64,000 nt of DNA, from NCBI GenBank assembly GCA_905178155.1, contig CAJINV010000010.1:1819182-1883181 (forward strand). The letters run 5' to 3'. This DNA is from Amoebophrya sp. A120. Taxonomy: Eukaryota; Sar; Dinophyceae; Syndiniales; Amoebophryaceae. Every line of letters begins with the position of its first letter. The stretch's first letter is position 1. Made by a program: the position numbers and the translations under genes. The notes under the pieces are model-generated. The model was not told the DNA's origin. It saw only the letters and a program-made list of their open reading frames with translations, and did not search any database. Positions 31,901 to 41,663 of this stretch are shown one piece after another.

Positions 31901-33668
31901 TATTTGTCCGGATTTGTCGTTGTAATGCCCGTATTCCTTGATTTGAAAGTCGTTCGCCTCCAGGTGGAACCTGCTGTCAAAGACCATTTTCTGCCCGTTC
32001 ACCGCGGATTCGATAATCAATTCATATTTCCCTTGCCCCCCGTTCGGGCCGAAGGCCAGCGGGACGCACGGGGTCAACCCCCGACGGCCGCGAATGCCGG
32101 GAAACCCGCCCGGGTTGCTGTATCACAGGAAAAAGTGTCAACGTTAACGAAATTTGTGATGCAGCAACGCATCAAAAAGCGTATCAGAATTTGTAATGTA
32201 TAACATGCATATTGGGCAACATTTGTGATGCATGACTGCCATCTGTGAAAATCGCTAACGTTAACGCATTTTCTTGTGATATGCTGTGGTGGTCGGTCAC
32301 CGTGCGGGTTTGGCGGTTGCCGTTGGAATCCGTGTATGCATTGCAAATGTGTGTGGGTCTGGAAACTTGTGATGCAAGGAAGGGAATTATAGTGAGCTCC
32401 CTGCAATGCGCTGCCAAGCATGACAAGTTTTGATCATGGTCCTGAGTTGCGTACTCCGCATAAGAAACTACGTTTCTGCATGACAGGAAGGCGGAGCTCT
32501 TTGCGGCCACGCAATACAGAGCTCAGAGGCATGCCCGATTAGCATGACAAATCTCGCAGTCTCCCAGACCCAGACATATTTGCATTTGATACCGTGTAGC
32601 CCTCGGTGCGGGAAGAGGTCCAGTGGTAGGAACTACCACCCATTCCGCCCATGCCGCCGGGACCTGGAGTATAAATGTGTGCATCGATACTGCATTTGCG
32701 GTGTCAAGTTCGTGTTCATCTTTTGCGTCACGCTAACAACCAAATTGTTGGAGCGCGGCACAGCACTTCTTGATTCCTTTTTTGTCATGCTCATGCGGTC
32801 TGTGTTTGGGCTTGGGGAGCACGGCATTCTATTTCTGGTTCTACTGTTCTACTGTCATGCTCATAGAAATTGAAATAAACCTCAAGCGCAAGAACGCTGA
32901 TCAACACGTTTTACCTCCCGGCCCATGGAACCCGGGCTGTCCGCCCGGCCCGCCGACTACCAACACACTTGGGTCCCGCGCACGGTCCACAGACATCATC
33001 AAATACGCATCCTGCTCGTGCACCTTGATCTGCACAATCCCGCCAGATCCCCCGGGAGCACCGTGGGACCCGAAACCCCCGTCCCCGCCGTCTCCCCCAT
33101 CGCCACCGTTGGTTCCGGTTGTGTAGCGGGTGGCGTTCCGTCCCCACGCGCCGTCGCCACCGGGACCGCCCGGACCGCCGGCACTGTGATGTTTATTTGG
33201 TAGTTCTTGGGAAATCATATGAAGAAGAAAGGTGGCGATTCTGATTCATCGTGTAGTCTAAGTATACAGTAACTTCTTCTAGAAGATCTTTGCGAAATGA
33301 ACAAGTCCAGACTTTCTCTCTTGCTTCAAAAATTACCCTCCGTGCCCCCCGGGTCCGCCGATCGCCTGGCACTCAATTTTCTGCAACTGCTCCACGGAAA
33401 TCGTCTCGTCCACATTCCCGGCCTGCGAGGCCGCCTGCACCCGCACCACCTGCTCCTCCGAGCCCTGCGCAGTGACTCCGGAAGAAAGCCACACGGCGAC
33501 GCCGCCGGCCGGTTGCCCCTGGACCGCGGGGCCGGCGTCGCCACCACGGTGGCCGCGGTGGCCGTGCTTCATGAAGCCCAGCGGCATCCCTGGGTAGCCG
33601 GGGGCGCCGGGGAGCCCGGGAAGGGCGTCCGGGCCCTTCGCACCGTTGGACGCGAAAGTGAAGGACAT
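25947..33668 (-). CDS. Glycine-rich ~1,520-residue protein, 16 exons
   Basis: ATG at 33668 (MSFTFASNGAKGPDALPGLP); stop 25947-25949. Exons: 33668-33337, 33183-32915, 32663-32592, 32329-32282, 32115-31903, 31757-31722, 31451-30799, 30643-30262, 30035-29010, 28755-27899, 27729-27470, 27146-27101, 26884-26707, 26556-26506, 26240-26164 and 26009-25947, exactly 1,521 codons. Residues 1-240 are collagen-like or Gly-Gly-Xaa-rich (GGPGGPGGDG, GDGGDGGDGGFG). Then come long non-repetitive regions (for example ELIIESAVNGQKMVFDSRFH, KVFLAKNTTIHNGNIGFSFL) and a Lys/Glu-rich part. The last 60 residues form a Pro-rich tail (DLPPPP, EPEAPPEPEKPGPPPQE) shared with the HAD-motif gene. No family recognised. The first two introns are GT-AG; the other 13 are introner-like. 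Confidence 0.85.
26015..26163. mobile_element. Introner-like element, family B, with empty paralogous site
   Basis: 149 bp, exact TSD AGGTG. The shared module in the HAD-motif gene (CGGTG at 19231-19235) has no insert. Excision restores DLPPPPEVGEPEAPP in frame. Confidence 0.97.
26246..26505. mobile_element. Introner-like element, family A, with empty paralogous site
   Basis: 260 bp, exact TSD CGTTG. The module in the HAD-motif gene (CGTCA at 19308-19312) has no insert. Excision joins NVKQISFN to AGGYKKPSV in frame. Confidence 0.97.
26562..26706. mobile_element. Introner-like element, family B
   Basis: 145 bp. Exact TSD CAAAG. Excision joins NFEPVFV to AGSNMPETN in frame. Confidence 0.93.
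26890..27100. mobile_element. Introner-like element, family I (single copy)
   Basis: 211 bp. TIRs TATCGTACGAAAAAAGTGTT and, inverted, TATGCAAGGAAAAAAGTGCT. Flanks GCACA and ACACA match 4/5. Excision joins GNVFQAMC to QASHGARIA in frame. Confidence 0.88.
27152..27469. mobile_element. Introner-like element, family E
   Basis: 318 bp. Flanks TGTCG and TGTCT match 4/5. Excision joins DDMTNGDR to QTAKHVIPG in frame. Confidence 0.91.
27735..27898. mobile_element. Introner-like element, family G
   Basis: 164 bp. Ends TATCACAGGAAAAAGCGTCA and ACACTTTTTTGTTTGATA, with an inner AACGCTAACG / CGTTAAGGTTAAC pair. Exact TSD GATGA. Excision joins ARGIRKII to EKDIMEVYG in frame. Confidence 0.92.
28761..29009. 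mobile_element. Introner-like element, family A
   Basis: 249 bp. Flanks GCGCG and GAGCA match 3/5. Excision joins QINMLSA to PYWNEEHLD in frame. Confidence 0.87.
30041..30261. mobile_element. Introner-like element, family C
   Basis: 221 bp. Exact TSD GCTCG. Excision joins RMMNLRCE to PTFLPTKYT in frame. Confidence 0.94.
30649..30798. mobile_element. Introner-like element, family B
   Basis: 150 bp. Exact TSD GTTGT. Excision joins ETDQTAKDN to KTDTIFPQD in frame. Confidence 0.94.
31457..31721. mobile_element. Introner-like element, family A
   Basis: 265 bp. Exact TSD AGCAC. Excision joins VFEFGQC to CFVDNISVK in frame. Confidence 0.94.
31763..31902. mobile_element. Introner-like element, family B
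   Basis: 140 bp. Flanks TTTGC and TTTGT match 4/5. Excision joins YNDKSGQ to TLPDNVFEF in frame. Confidence 0.91.
32121..32281. mobile_element. Introner-like element, family G
   Basis: 161 bp. Exact TSD TGCTG. Shares GTCAACGTTAACG near the left end with the other G copy. Excision joins RTVTDHHS to NPGGFPGIR in frame. Confidence 0.93.
32335..32591. mobile_element. Introner-like element, family A
   Basis: 257 bp. Exact TSD CCGTG. Excision joins SSRTEGYT to DSNGNRQTR in frame. Confidence 0.94.
32664..32914 (-). other. GT-AG intron of the glycine-rich gene
   Basis: Sense strand starts GTAAAACG and ends TATACTCCAG. No TIR, no TSD. It joins HGPGG to PGGMGGMGG in frame. It contains TTTGTCATGC, a word common inside the introners. 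Confidence 0.8.
33184..33336 (-). other. GT-AG intron of the glycine-rich gene
   Basis: Sense strand starts GTAATTTTTG and ends AACATCACAG. No TIR or TSD. Joins GGPGGHGG to AGGPGGPGG in frame. Confidence 0.8.
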
Positions 33669-36600
33669 TTTATTCAACACTATAGGGATAAATCAAAGGC
33701 CTTTATTTGGAGGCTTGACTGCTCGCCGTAGTACCAACTTGGTTACTTATCGTAGGGTGGATTTTCTCGTTGTTAATGTTAAACACGGCGTGGCAGGTGG
33801 AGCCTGTTGATGATCCGGGAATATTCTATTGCCGAAGCTTATTCTACACTCTACAGACTCGCTTCTGCGAAAAAGGTTCTTGTAGAAATCATCAATCGTA
33901 GATATAGGTTTCAGAGAAGAAATAGAAGATCGTCGCCAAAGAAATCGCATCAAAAACGGCACTCAAAATAGCATACCAAATGTTGCCTGAATTTAAAATT
34001 TCAGAAGATAATTTTCAAGACATGTTAGTGCTTAGTTGTTGCACAGAATGTCGTTACTGATGTCCTCGTGCGTGTAGAAGTTAGAGTTACTGGCTCCGCT
34101 ACGAGTCCTCGTCTCTACAACTTTCTAGTGCGGTGTGCATGTACTACAAGTATCACGAAACATCTTGTTCTAATGTGCGGTGAGCAAGATCTTCATCTTT
34201 GTGGCTTGTGCTGGTTCTTCTTCTTGACCGTAGACTTTTGAGCGACATTTTGGACATGGGATCCTCTGCGCTGCCTCAGTGGCGTTGGAGCGCGAGACAA
34301 CAAGCCTTCAAGTTCAAGTATTAAAGCGATCCTCGCATTTATTGATACCGACAAGCAACCGACATCAAACTTGTTGATGGATCTTCCGCATGTACAGATG
34401 AACCGAAGCTGGTGAAGATCGTGATACTGAGGCCGATGTGAGTACTATCCTCGTCGAGCCCGCCGAGGACCTTTGATTCTGAGAGAATGTTGTGGTCTTG
34501 TTCTGGCGATGAACCGATCTTGCTGATATTCTCCTACAATCTTACGGGTTTCAAAACGAGACCGAGTTGTGCTGGGCACAAGCTAGTAGTAGGTGACCGA
34601 GCGGTGAGGACGTCCACTTCACAAGTAGATCACTCTGTTGTGGATTCATCTTCGATGAGATTATTTGTTCCGGCGGTAGAAACAGACAACAAACACGACA
34701 GGGTCGTAAGCGTCAGCTTACACAACATTTTAGTGCGGTTACGTAGAATGTTGACCTTTATTTCTACTTATTCAGGTTGTGATTCTTGTTTCAAGAATAA
34801 ACTCATCGTCTGTGGTGCAAGAAGATAGGGTAGTGCATCGTATGTTTGTTGTCATCAGATCAGTCCATCGGGCTTACAACAATTGCCAGTCTCACTCTGG
34901 CGGGTTGGAGGACAACAGTCAGTCTGAGCCCTTCGCGAGGTTGAGGGTGAGTTTGGACAGGGGAGGGAATTTAATAAGCCTAGTGTAGATATTGAGATTT
35001 GTTCAGTGATGTCAAAGTAGGTGGAGTTGAGTTTATAAAGCTGTACGTCGGAGGACGAGCGGGAGTGTTTCTCCTTGGGTAATAAATACTAGCACCATTG
35101 GGAGTTGTGCAGATCATCTGTGTAGTAGGATTGTTTGGTTTTGGTTTTGGAAAGTTTTTGTGACAGTAATACTTCTGATTCTGGAGAGGTGTCGTGTGGT
35201 ATAGGTCGGCATGACTGGCGTCGGGAGAAATGAGTCGAGGTCAGCGGATCAAACTTGAAGGGCTACGTGGAGGTTTTGATGTTTGTATTACTGTTGAAGC
35301 TACTTCTGAAGAAACTACATCGAAACAAGTTAGTCTGGTGTCACTACGAGCAAAAGTGGATAATGCACCTACTTGAAGCTGCTAGGAAAATTAAGATGTC
35401 GCTACTAGAGAAAACTATTACTACACTACTTGCTCAGCAAGCCAGGCAAATGATTTGTGGTAGGCAAACAAAAAGAACAATGAGATGAATAAGACAACCA
35501 GCTGAATATTATTCTATTCGGATGTCTGCAGCCCGAACTCCTCTCACGGAGAACTACAGCCACGACAGCCATTTGAAAAATAGAGCGGCAATACTTATCA
35601 CTACTTGTTACAGTGCCAGGTGCCACCTTTCTTGGTTATCATACCACAAACGACCACCTTGGGAAAATTCTTTACGAAAGCGATGAATCACAAAAGCACA
35701 TAACTCTTTCTACTCTACAGAGGACATCATGATGTGCGTTTGGATTCAGGAAAATGTAGCACTTCCGTTGCTTGCCCCACAATTATGTTGATTGACGCAG
35801 CCTGAGCCTCTTCAAAGAAGGTCACAACTACATCGAGCGTAAGTATCTATGACTCCTTCTGCAGCCTTACATTGATGTTGATGAAAGCTTCTTCTGCTTT
35901 TCCAATTTTTTGCTTTATCAGAACTTCAGCGGAAAAAGACTTTACTGGACTAAAGATCGCAAGAAAAAAAACGAGACTATAGAGTTGTTGAAATGAAGAC
36001 AAACATCTTCGCGAGGTTATAATTTGTAGCAGTTTCACTTTCATGCGTCAGCATGGAAAAGTTGGCTGTGTTGAATATCGGCTCAAAGACTCAAAAAACC
36101 TCATCGCCTTTGCGATTCGGAAAATTTGTCAAAGGGCTCTAGTGCAGCCAGAGGCCGATCGAAATTAGATTATCGGCGTGCGTTGCAGCGAATTTAATAA
36201 CCTTCTGTACATGCAAAAATGCCCTGTTGTTCTTGTACTAGCTATGCATAAATCACGACTATTTGTACCCCCGCCGGTAGCTGTCGCAATATAGGATGAA
36301 GGATAGCAATGGATGTCCGTGTTGTGTATCAATTATATCGTGCTGCTTTTCGATCAAATGTACGCTGGTAAACGCCACAACCAGACTCGTGCTGATTATT
36401 ACCGTAGCACGTCTCCAAACTTCACTCTACAAAGACCTGCATATTAGAAACTTCTTCATGCGAGTCAACAACAACATCTCCTCGAGCTATGTAAAAACAA
36501 AAGCTTTATTACCTCCACTGCTGCTACCTGTGTACGTGACCAACATTCATCTTACGTGTGGAAACATGATATACGTGGTTTTTTGTCTCGAATTAGAAAG

Positions 36601-36962
36601 TACTCGTACTTAGCTTGTTTAAAATTAAAGGTGCATTTCAACATTATCATGTGTTCCTTTTCAGAAGTTCTCTGTAGTTTAGAAATTCGCTTTCGAAAGT
36701 AGTTGACCTCTTATTTCGATTTCCCCTAATATATACCGTGTCATCTTTCGGATTGAATATTCCATTTAGTCAAGGTTATCAAGAAATCACCCACACGAGA
36801 ACAGAGGTGCTCCTGTCGTAATCGCGCAGATAGAAGCCAACGGAGTGATGCTCCTGGGCCCGCACGACTACAGACGCAAGAAATGCCTCTTGGACCACAA
36901 CTCCACCGCCGGTGGATGAGTGATGTTGACTAAATTCATAATCGACGAACAGAACTGGTCAC
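33669..36962. other. Gene-free interval
   Basis: 3.3 kb between the glycine-rich gene and the stop of the helical-protein gene. No introner, no protein-like long ORF, no tRNA or rRNA recognised. The longest frames (105-119 codons) have neither motifs nor compositional bias. It may contain the promoter of the glycine-rich gene near 33700. Confidence 0.5.
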
Positions 36963-39900
36963 TTAGCTTCCCGCGACCTGGGACGTGGATACCTCCTCGA
37001 CGGCCGGGATGTCGACCGGGGCCGCTACTGGTGCGACGGATACCACCTCCTTTCCCGCCGTGCTCGTAGTAGTACTCGTTTTCTCATCATACAAATCCAC
37101 CGCGCGATTTACCGTAGACAGCGTCTTTCCGTTCAGGTATTTCGCGTCCAGTGACTTCCCCGTGTCGATGGCCTTACTCACACCAGTCTGCAGGTTGGAG
37201 CCGAACCTGGTGATGTAGTATTGGGAATGGAGATGTAGATTAATATCGTTATTCATGACGATATTCGCATGTTGAAGTAGAAGTCTTCAGGTTCAGATGC
37301 AGGGCAGGTAATTGCCAGCCAGCATCCAGTTTTAGTGATAGTGTAGTTTGTTCTATGCATGACAAACTCGTGGCAAAAACAAAACTCAGTACTTCTTGTC
37401 ATCCAGTTCCTTGGCCTTTTCCAGCAAGACTTTGCCCATCTCCAACACGCTTGGAAACTTCCTCTCCGCAAATTTGGCCGTCCCCACCGAGGTGGAGACC
37501 ACAGTGGACAAAGCTGTCTCTTGCACGGCGGCGACGGTGATCTTTGTGTAAACTTCGTTGAACTGCTTGATCACCTGCTCCGGGAGTTTGCCCTCCGTTA
37601 TCTCCTTACCTGATAAAAAGGTTTTATTTTGGGTTCAATATGTTTGTCATGCTGCTCCTGCAGCATGTGCATCGCATGATAAGGTCCTGTGATGCAAGAC
37701 AAATTCTCGCAGCACAAGCACCACATTGACATTCTGATAATTCTCAACAAAAACACAAATTCTATACGTAATCCGTTAATGGCCGTGAACGTCTGCAGGT
37801 AGAGTTCTTTCAGCGTTTCCTTTCCCTCCGTCAATTTCTTGCCGAGTTTTTCGGTGTCAATCAACTTCTCGAGCAACTCCACGACTTTCGCGAACTTTTC
37901 CGTGATCATCTTCCCCTTCTCGGTCTCCTTGAAATCCGCAATGGCGGTGGCAATTTGCACTTTCAACTGCGCCAGGGCCTGCTTCGCGTCCTGTAGGTTG
38001 ACGCTGACCTTTGAGGCCGTGGATGTGTAGTAACTGACCGCGAGCTGCTTGTTTTTCGTGAAAATCTCCTCGATTTGCGACTTCAGGAGGTTTATCAACT
38101 GCAAAAGTGTCTGGGTCTGGAAGAGTCATGCTGTTTTTGCATGACAAAAAAGGTCTGGCGCGGAAGCTCTAGCATCACAGGGCTCGAGAAGCTTCCACAA
38201 TGCCGAATCCGCATGCCAAATCCCCTATTTTGGTGACAAAAAGTGGGCAACTTTTGCTGCCTACTTATGCATGAGATATTTTTCTGTGTTCTGGAATGCG
38301 CATCACAAGTTTGTACTCTTCCAGACCCAGACATTTTTGCATTTGATAATGTTCAGCTTCTCCAGGAGCTGCTTCTGTTGCTCCGGGGTCAGGATTTTCG
38401 AAAATTTGTCCTTCAGCTCGATGTTCTTGATCACTTCCAGCGACTCGAGGTAGTAGGTCTTCAGGTTGATAACCTGTTTGTCCTTGTAGGTAGCCAGTTC
38501 GGATTTCAGGTCCAGGACTTTCTGCTTCGACGCCTCGATGGAAGCGAGGAGCTGGTCTTTACCTGGAGGCGTTTATGAGTTATTTCGTATTGCATTTCCT
38601 TTTTCCAGGATGGAGTCTAGCACGACAACGACTTGATGACTGTGTTGACAAAACTGCACGACAAAGTTTTTCACGGACGTCATTCAGCATGACAAACTTT
38701 ATTGTGCAAAGCATTTTACTACCTTCACTGGTCGTTTTTTTCACTGTTTCCGAAACCTCCTTCAACCCCGTCAAAGCCTTGTCCAGCACATATCATCTCC
38801 AAAAGTATCGCACTCGTAGTAATTGCAGTCATGCATTACAAATTTTTTTCTGAAGGTAAATCCGCATGACAAATTATATTTCTCATGCTGAGGAAATTTG
38901 TCATGCATTTATACGAATACGATATTACTTTTGCAGTTCATAGCACCGCGTTTGCCAAAATTCGCTCCTGCATCGAATGCAAATGTGTCTACCTCTGGAA
39001 GTAGAGTGCAGCAAGGTTTGTCATGCACATTTTGCATGACCTTTGATGTCTGTGATGTATGCCCCGGCATCACAGATAATTCATTTCCGAAATTTTTTTT
39101 ATTCCTGATGCCTGTACCGCATGAGAAATTGAAATGCCGCCTCCGCGTAGCAAAAACTTCGCTCCTGTTGCTGATCACGCAATACAGATTTTTACATCAT
39201 CCAAGGGCAGCATCACAAGTTCAAGCTGCAACCTTGTTCCAGAGCCAGACATATTTGCAATGCATATCCTGCATCTCCACCAGTTTCTTCTTTCCCTCTT
39301 CGATTTTCAGCAAAAAAACTTCCTTCTTCCCCTCGAATTCCGTGTACTCCTTGTATGAGAGTGCACAACTCCCCCTCCCCCTCATTTGTCATGCAAAACC
39401 GCAAATCCATTTGCTGCCCTGTGGCACTGTTTGCATGACAAATTTCGGAAAGCCAAACAGTATTACCTTCGGCCGGTCGTGAACTTGTCATGCGAAGGCT
39501 CCAGGAGTGCTGGCGTTTGTATTGCTGTTCATGCCATACAAATGAGGGGGAGGGAGAATTTTGCACTTTCATACCTTGACCTGCGAGACCACCTCGGTCA
39601 GGGACTTCTCGCACAGCTGGTATTTTTCCGAGATCTGCTCCAAAGATTTCGTTTTTAAATCCTCTTTGATAGAAGTAATGTCCTCGATCGCCTTCTCCGT
39701 TTTTTCTTGCAGCTTGGTTCCCGTGGTGGACGCGGTGTGATTCAGTTTCTCCTGCATTTCCTTGAGCTGCGCGAGGGTTTTTTCCAGGTCGATGTAGTCA
39801 CTGAGTTTGGACTGCACGGTTTGCAAGTACGACTGGGCGCCGGACAGCTTGGAAAGGAAATCGGCGCTCAGCTTGGAATCTGATAATTTATCTTTGTTGT

Positions 39901-40917
39901 ATTACAAACGAAAAACGAGTCGCAAAAGTAGGACGACGTTGAGGACCTTAGCACAGTAAGGCTCTCGCGGTCATCCATTGAAGTAGTCAATCTAGCCACG
40001 ACACAATTCGTCACTCTATTTCGAGTATGTCATGCAAGAAGAAATCATGGTGTAGTTGAAACATATTAACAGAAGTAGAACATCATCATCAGCCGGATGA
40101 AGTGGCCCATTCTAGTCGAATTCTAGTACCTTTGTAGTGCTTCTCGACCTCCTCTTTCAGGTGCGCGATGTGCTGCCACGTGTTTTCAAACCCCTTGCGG
40201 ACCGCTTCGGAGTTTGCGTTTTCTTTGAGGCGGACCTGCAACTCTTGGATCGACACGGTTACCTGATAGAGTTATGTACAGTATGCGTGACTTTGTCATG
40301 CGCAATCAGTATCAAAAACAACATTTCTGATGCACCTTTGCTGACACAACAAAATATCGTCGTTAAAGAAGTAAATATACCTTCTTCGCCACATCTTTGA
40401 CACTTTGCTTCACCGATTCCCCCTCCAGCTCCTGCACTGCCGTCAGAGCCGCGTTCAGATGCTCGGTCAAAAACCCAGCATACTTTTTCGCGTAGGATGC
40501 CATGGTGCTGGATGTAGAAGTTGTTGTGCTAGACGGAGATGAAGTACTATTAGTATTTGCCGTGCTAGCCGCGCAAGAGACTGCTTCTTCGTCCTCCTGT
40601 AGTACTAGGAAATCTTGTTGTTCTTGCGAAGTAGATCTCTGTGTGAATCGCGAACTTTCGTGCGCGACCGCGATTCTTTGCCAAATACTTGACGCGGGCA
40701 GTGTTTGTTCCGGCGAAGAAGAGAGGGCGTCTCCTTGTTCTGGAACGACGGTTGTAGCAGAAGCGGAACCAGTGCCGACGCCTAGATCTTGTTGCAGTTG
40801 TTCCCTAACAACGTTGCTACTAGCCTCAACTTCTGTAGTACTAGAAGCTCCTTTATTTCCTGTGCTACTATTGGAAACCTTCTCGGTTGTACCGGTAGTT
40901 GTATCAGACCCCATCAT
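36963..40917 (-). CDS. Long helical (coiled-coil or amphipathic) protein
   Basis: ATG at 40917; stop at 36963. Exons 40917-40381, 40262-40130, 39879-39574, 39348-39267, 38965-38943, 38785-38723, 38562-38349, 38087-37768, 37609-37393 and 37206-36963 join to about 712 residues. The N-terminal ~135 residues are Ser/Thr-rich and disordered. The rest is rich in Ala, Leu, Lys, Glu and Gln with helical periodicity (DIEKTLAQL-like runs, e.g. LEKTLAQLKEMQEKLNH; ELKDKFSKILTPEQQKQLLE; TEKLGKKLTEGKETLKELYL). The C terminus has GSNLQTGVSKAIDTGKSLDA and a Val/Ala/Pro tail. Resembles apolipoprotein- or perilipin-like amphipathic helices only in character; I cannot assign a family. Five introns are GT-AG and four introner-like. 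Confidence 0.8.
37207..37392 (-). other. GT-AG intron of the helical-protein gene
   Basis: Sense strand starts GTACTGAG and ends CATCACCAG, joining KELDDKK to FGSNLQTG in frame. No TIR. Contains TTTGTCATGC. Confidence 0.65.
37610..37767 (-). other. GT-AG intron of the helical-protein gene
   Basis: Sense strand starts GTATAGAATTTG and ends TTTTATCAG, joining FTAINGL to RKEITEGKL in frame. No TIR. Contains TTGTCATGC- and GATGCAAGACAAAT-type words. Confidence 0.8.
38093..38348. mobile_element. Introner-like element, family A
   Basis: 256 bp. Flanks AGGTT and ATGTT match 4/5. Excision joins LLEKLN to ILKSQIEEI in frame. Confidence 0.92.
38563..38722 (-). other. GT-AG intron of the helical-protein gene
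   Basis: Sense strand starts GTAGTAAAATG and ends CGCCTCCAG, joining KKTTSEG to KDQLLASIE in frame. No TIR. Confidence 0.85.
38791..38942. mobile_element. Introner-like element, family B
   Basis: 152 bp. Flanks GCACA and GCACC match 4/5. Excision joins RILANAV to LDKALTGLK in frame. Only 23 exon bases separate it from the next element. Confidence 0.91.
38971..39266. mobile_element. Introner-like element, family A (worn left end)
   Basis: 296 bp. Starts CATCGAATG rather than TATC. Exact TSD TCCTG. Excision joins KKLVEMQ to ERILANAV in frame. Confidence 0.9.
39354..39573. mobile_element. Introner-like element, family C
   Basis: 220 bp. Exact TSD CCTTG. Excision joins LTEVVSQVK to EYTEFEGKK in frame. 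Confidence 0.94.
39880..40129 (-). other. GT-AG intron of the helical-protein gene
   Basis: Sense strand starts GTACTAGAATTC and ends AAATTATCAG, joining EVEKHYK to the exon SKLSADFLS in frame. No TIR. Confidence 0.85.
40263..40380 (-). other. GT-AG intron of the helical-protein gene
   Basis: Sense strand starts GTATATTTACTTC and ends AACTCTATCAG, joining VKDVAKK to VTVSIQELQ in frame. No TIR. Confidence 0.88.
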
Positions 40918-41663
40918 AGCCACGCAGGATTTATTTTAGCACACAGAATTGTCACAATTGGAAGAGAAGTCAGTCCCCTTCTACAAAAACTTACACAAAT
41001 ACTACACTCTTCTCGGAAATAAATTTGTTTCGTCACAACGTTATCATGTAAAAAATGTCGCTTCTCTCAGAACTCTTGCCGTTTTGATGGTTAAAATGTA
41101 AATGTAGTTGTTCTACACTCAATTTATTCCATTCATGTTATTTTCACTGAATTTTGTGAAGACATCAGAAAGCAAAAACATTGAGATGAGCAATACTATG
41201 CCATCCCATGGTGAAGACACCATCATCAATACACAGGAGTTATGAATCTCCCTCCGAAGAGATAGTCGGACCTTCAAGTGAAGTGAGATGATTTTCATCC
41301 AAGATTTGTGACAAATCGAACAAAATTTCAACCGATGCTGTGAAGATTTGTGCTTTAACCGACACGACTTGTTGGAACAAATAGATCCGCGATTTTCCTT
41401 CATTTTGACGAAATTACTGCTCATTTGAAATAAGGATTTCGTTGCCAGCACTGCGATATGATCAGATTTCTGCTGCAAGAGTTGCCGTTTCACGTCAGAA
41501 GTAGGTCCACGATTCTTGCTCGTCCTCGTTGCAGCAATTTGACAACTTGAGTCCTGTCCGGGGACCTGTATACTCGACACAAGGAGCACGTCGACGCATG
41601 GTAAAGTTGAAATTCGTTGTCCAGCACCAGCGTCCGATGTTGTTGAAGCTGTTGCTCCTGCGG
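40918..41663. other. Intergenic spacer
   Basis: About 750 bases between the oxygenase stop and the start of the helical-protein gene. A 182-codon minus frame at 41119-41667 abuts the oxygenase 3' end but lacks recognisable motifs. No element found. Confidence 0.4.
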
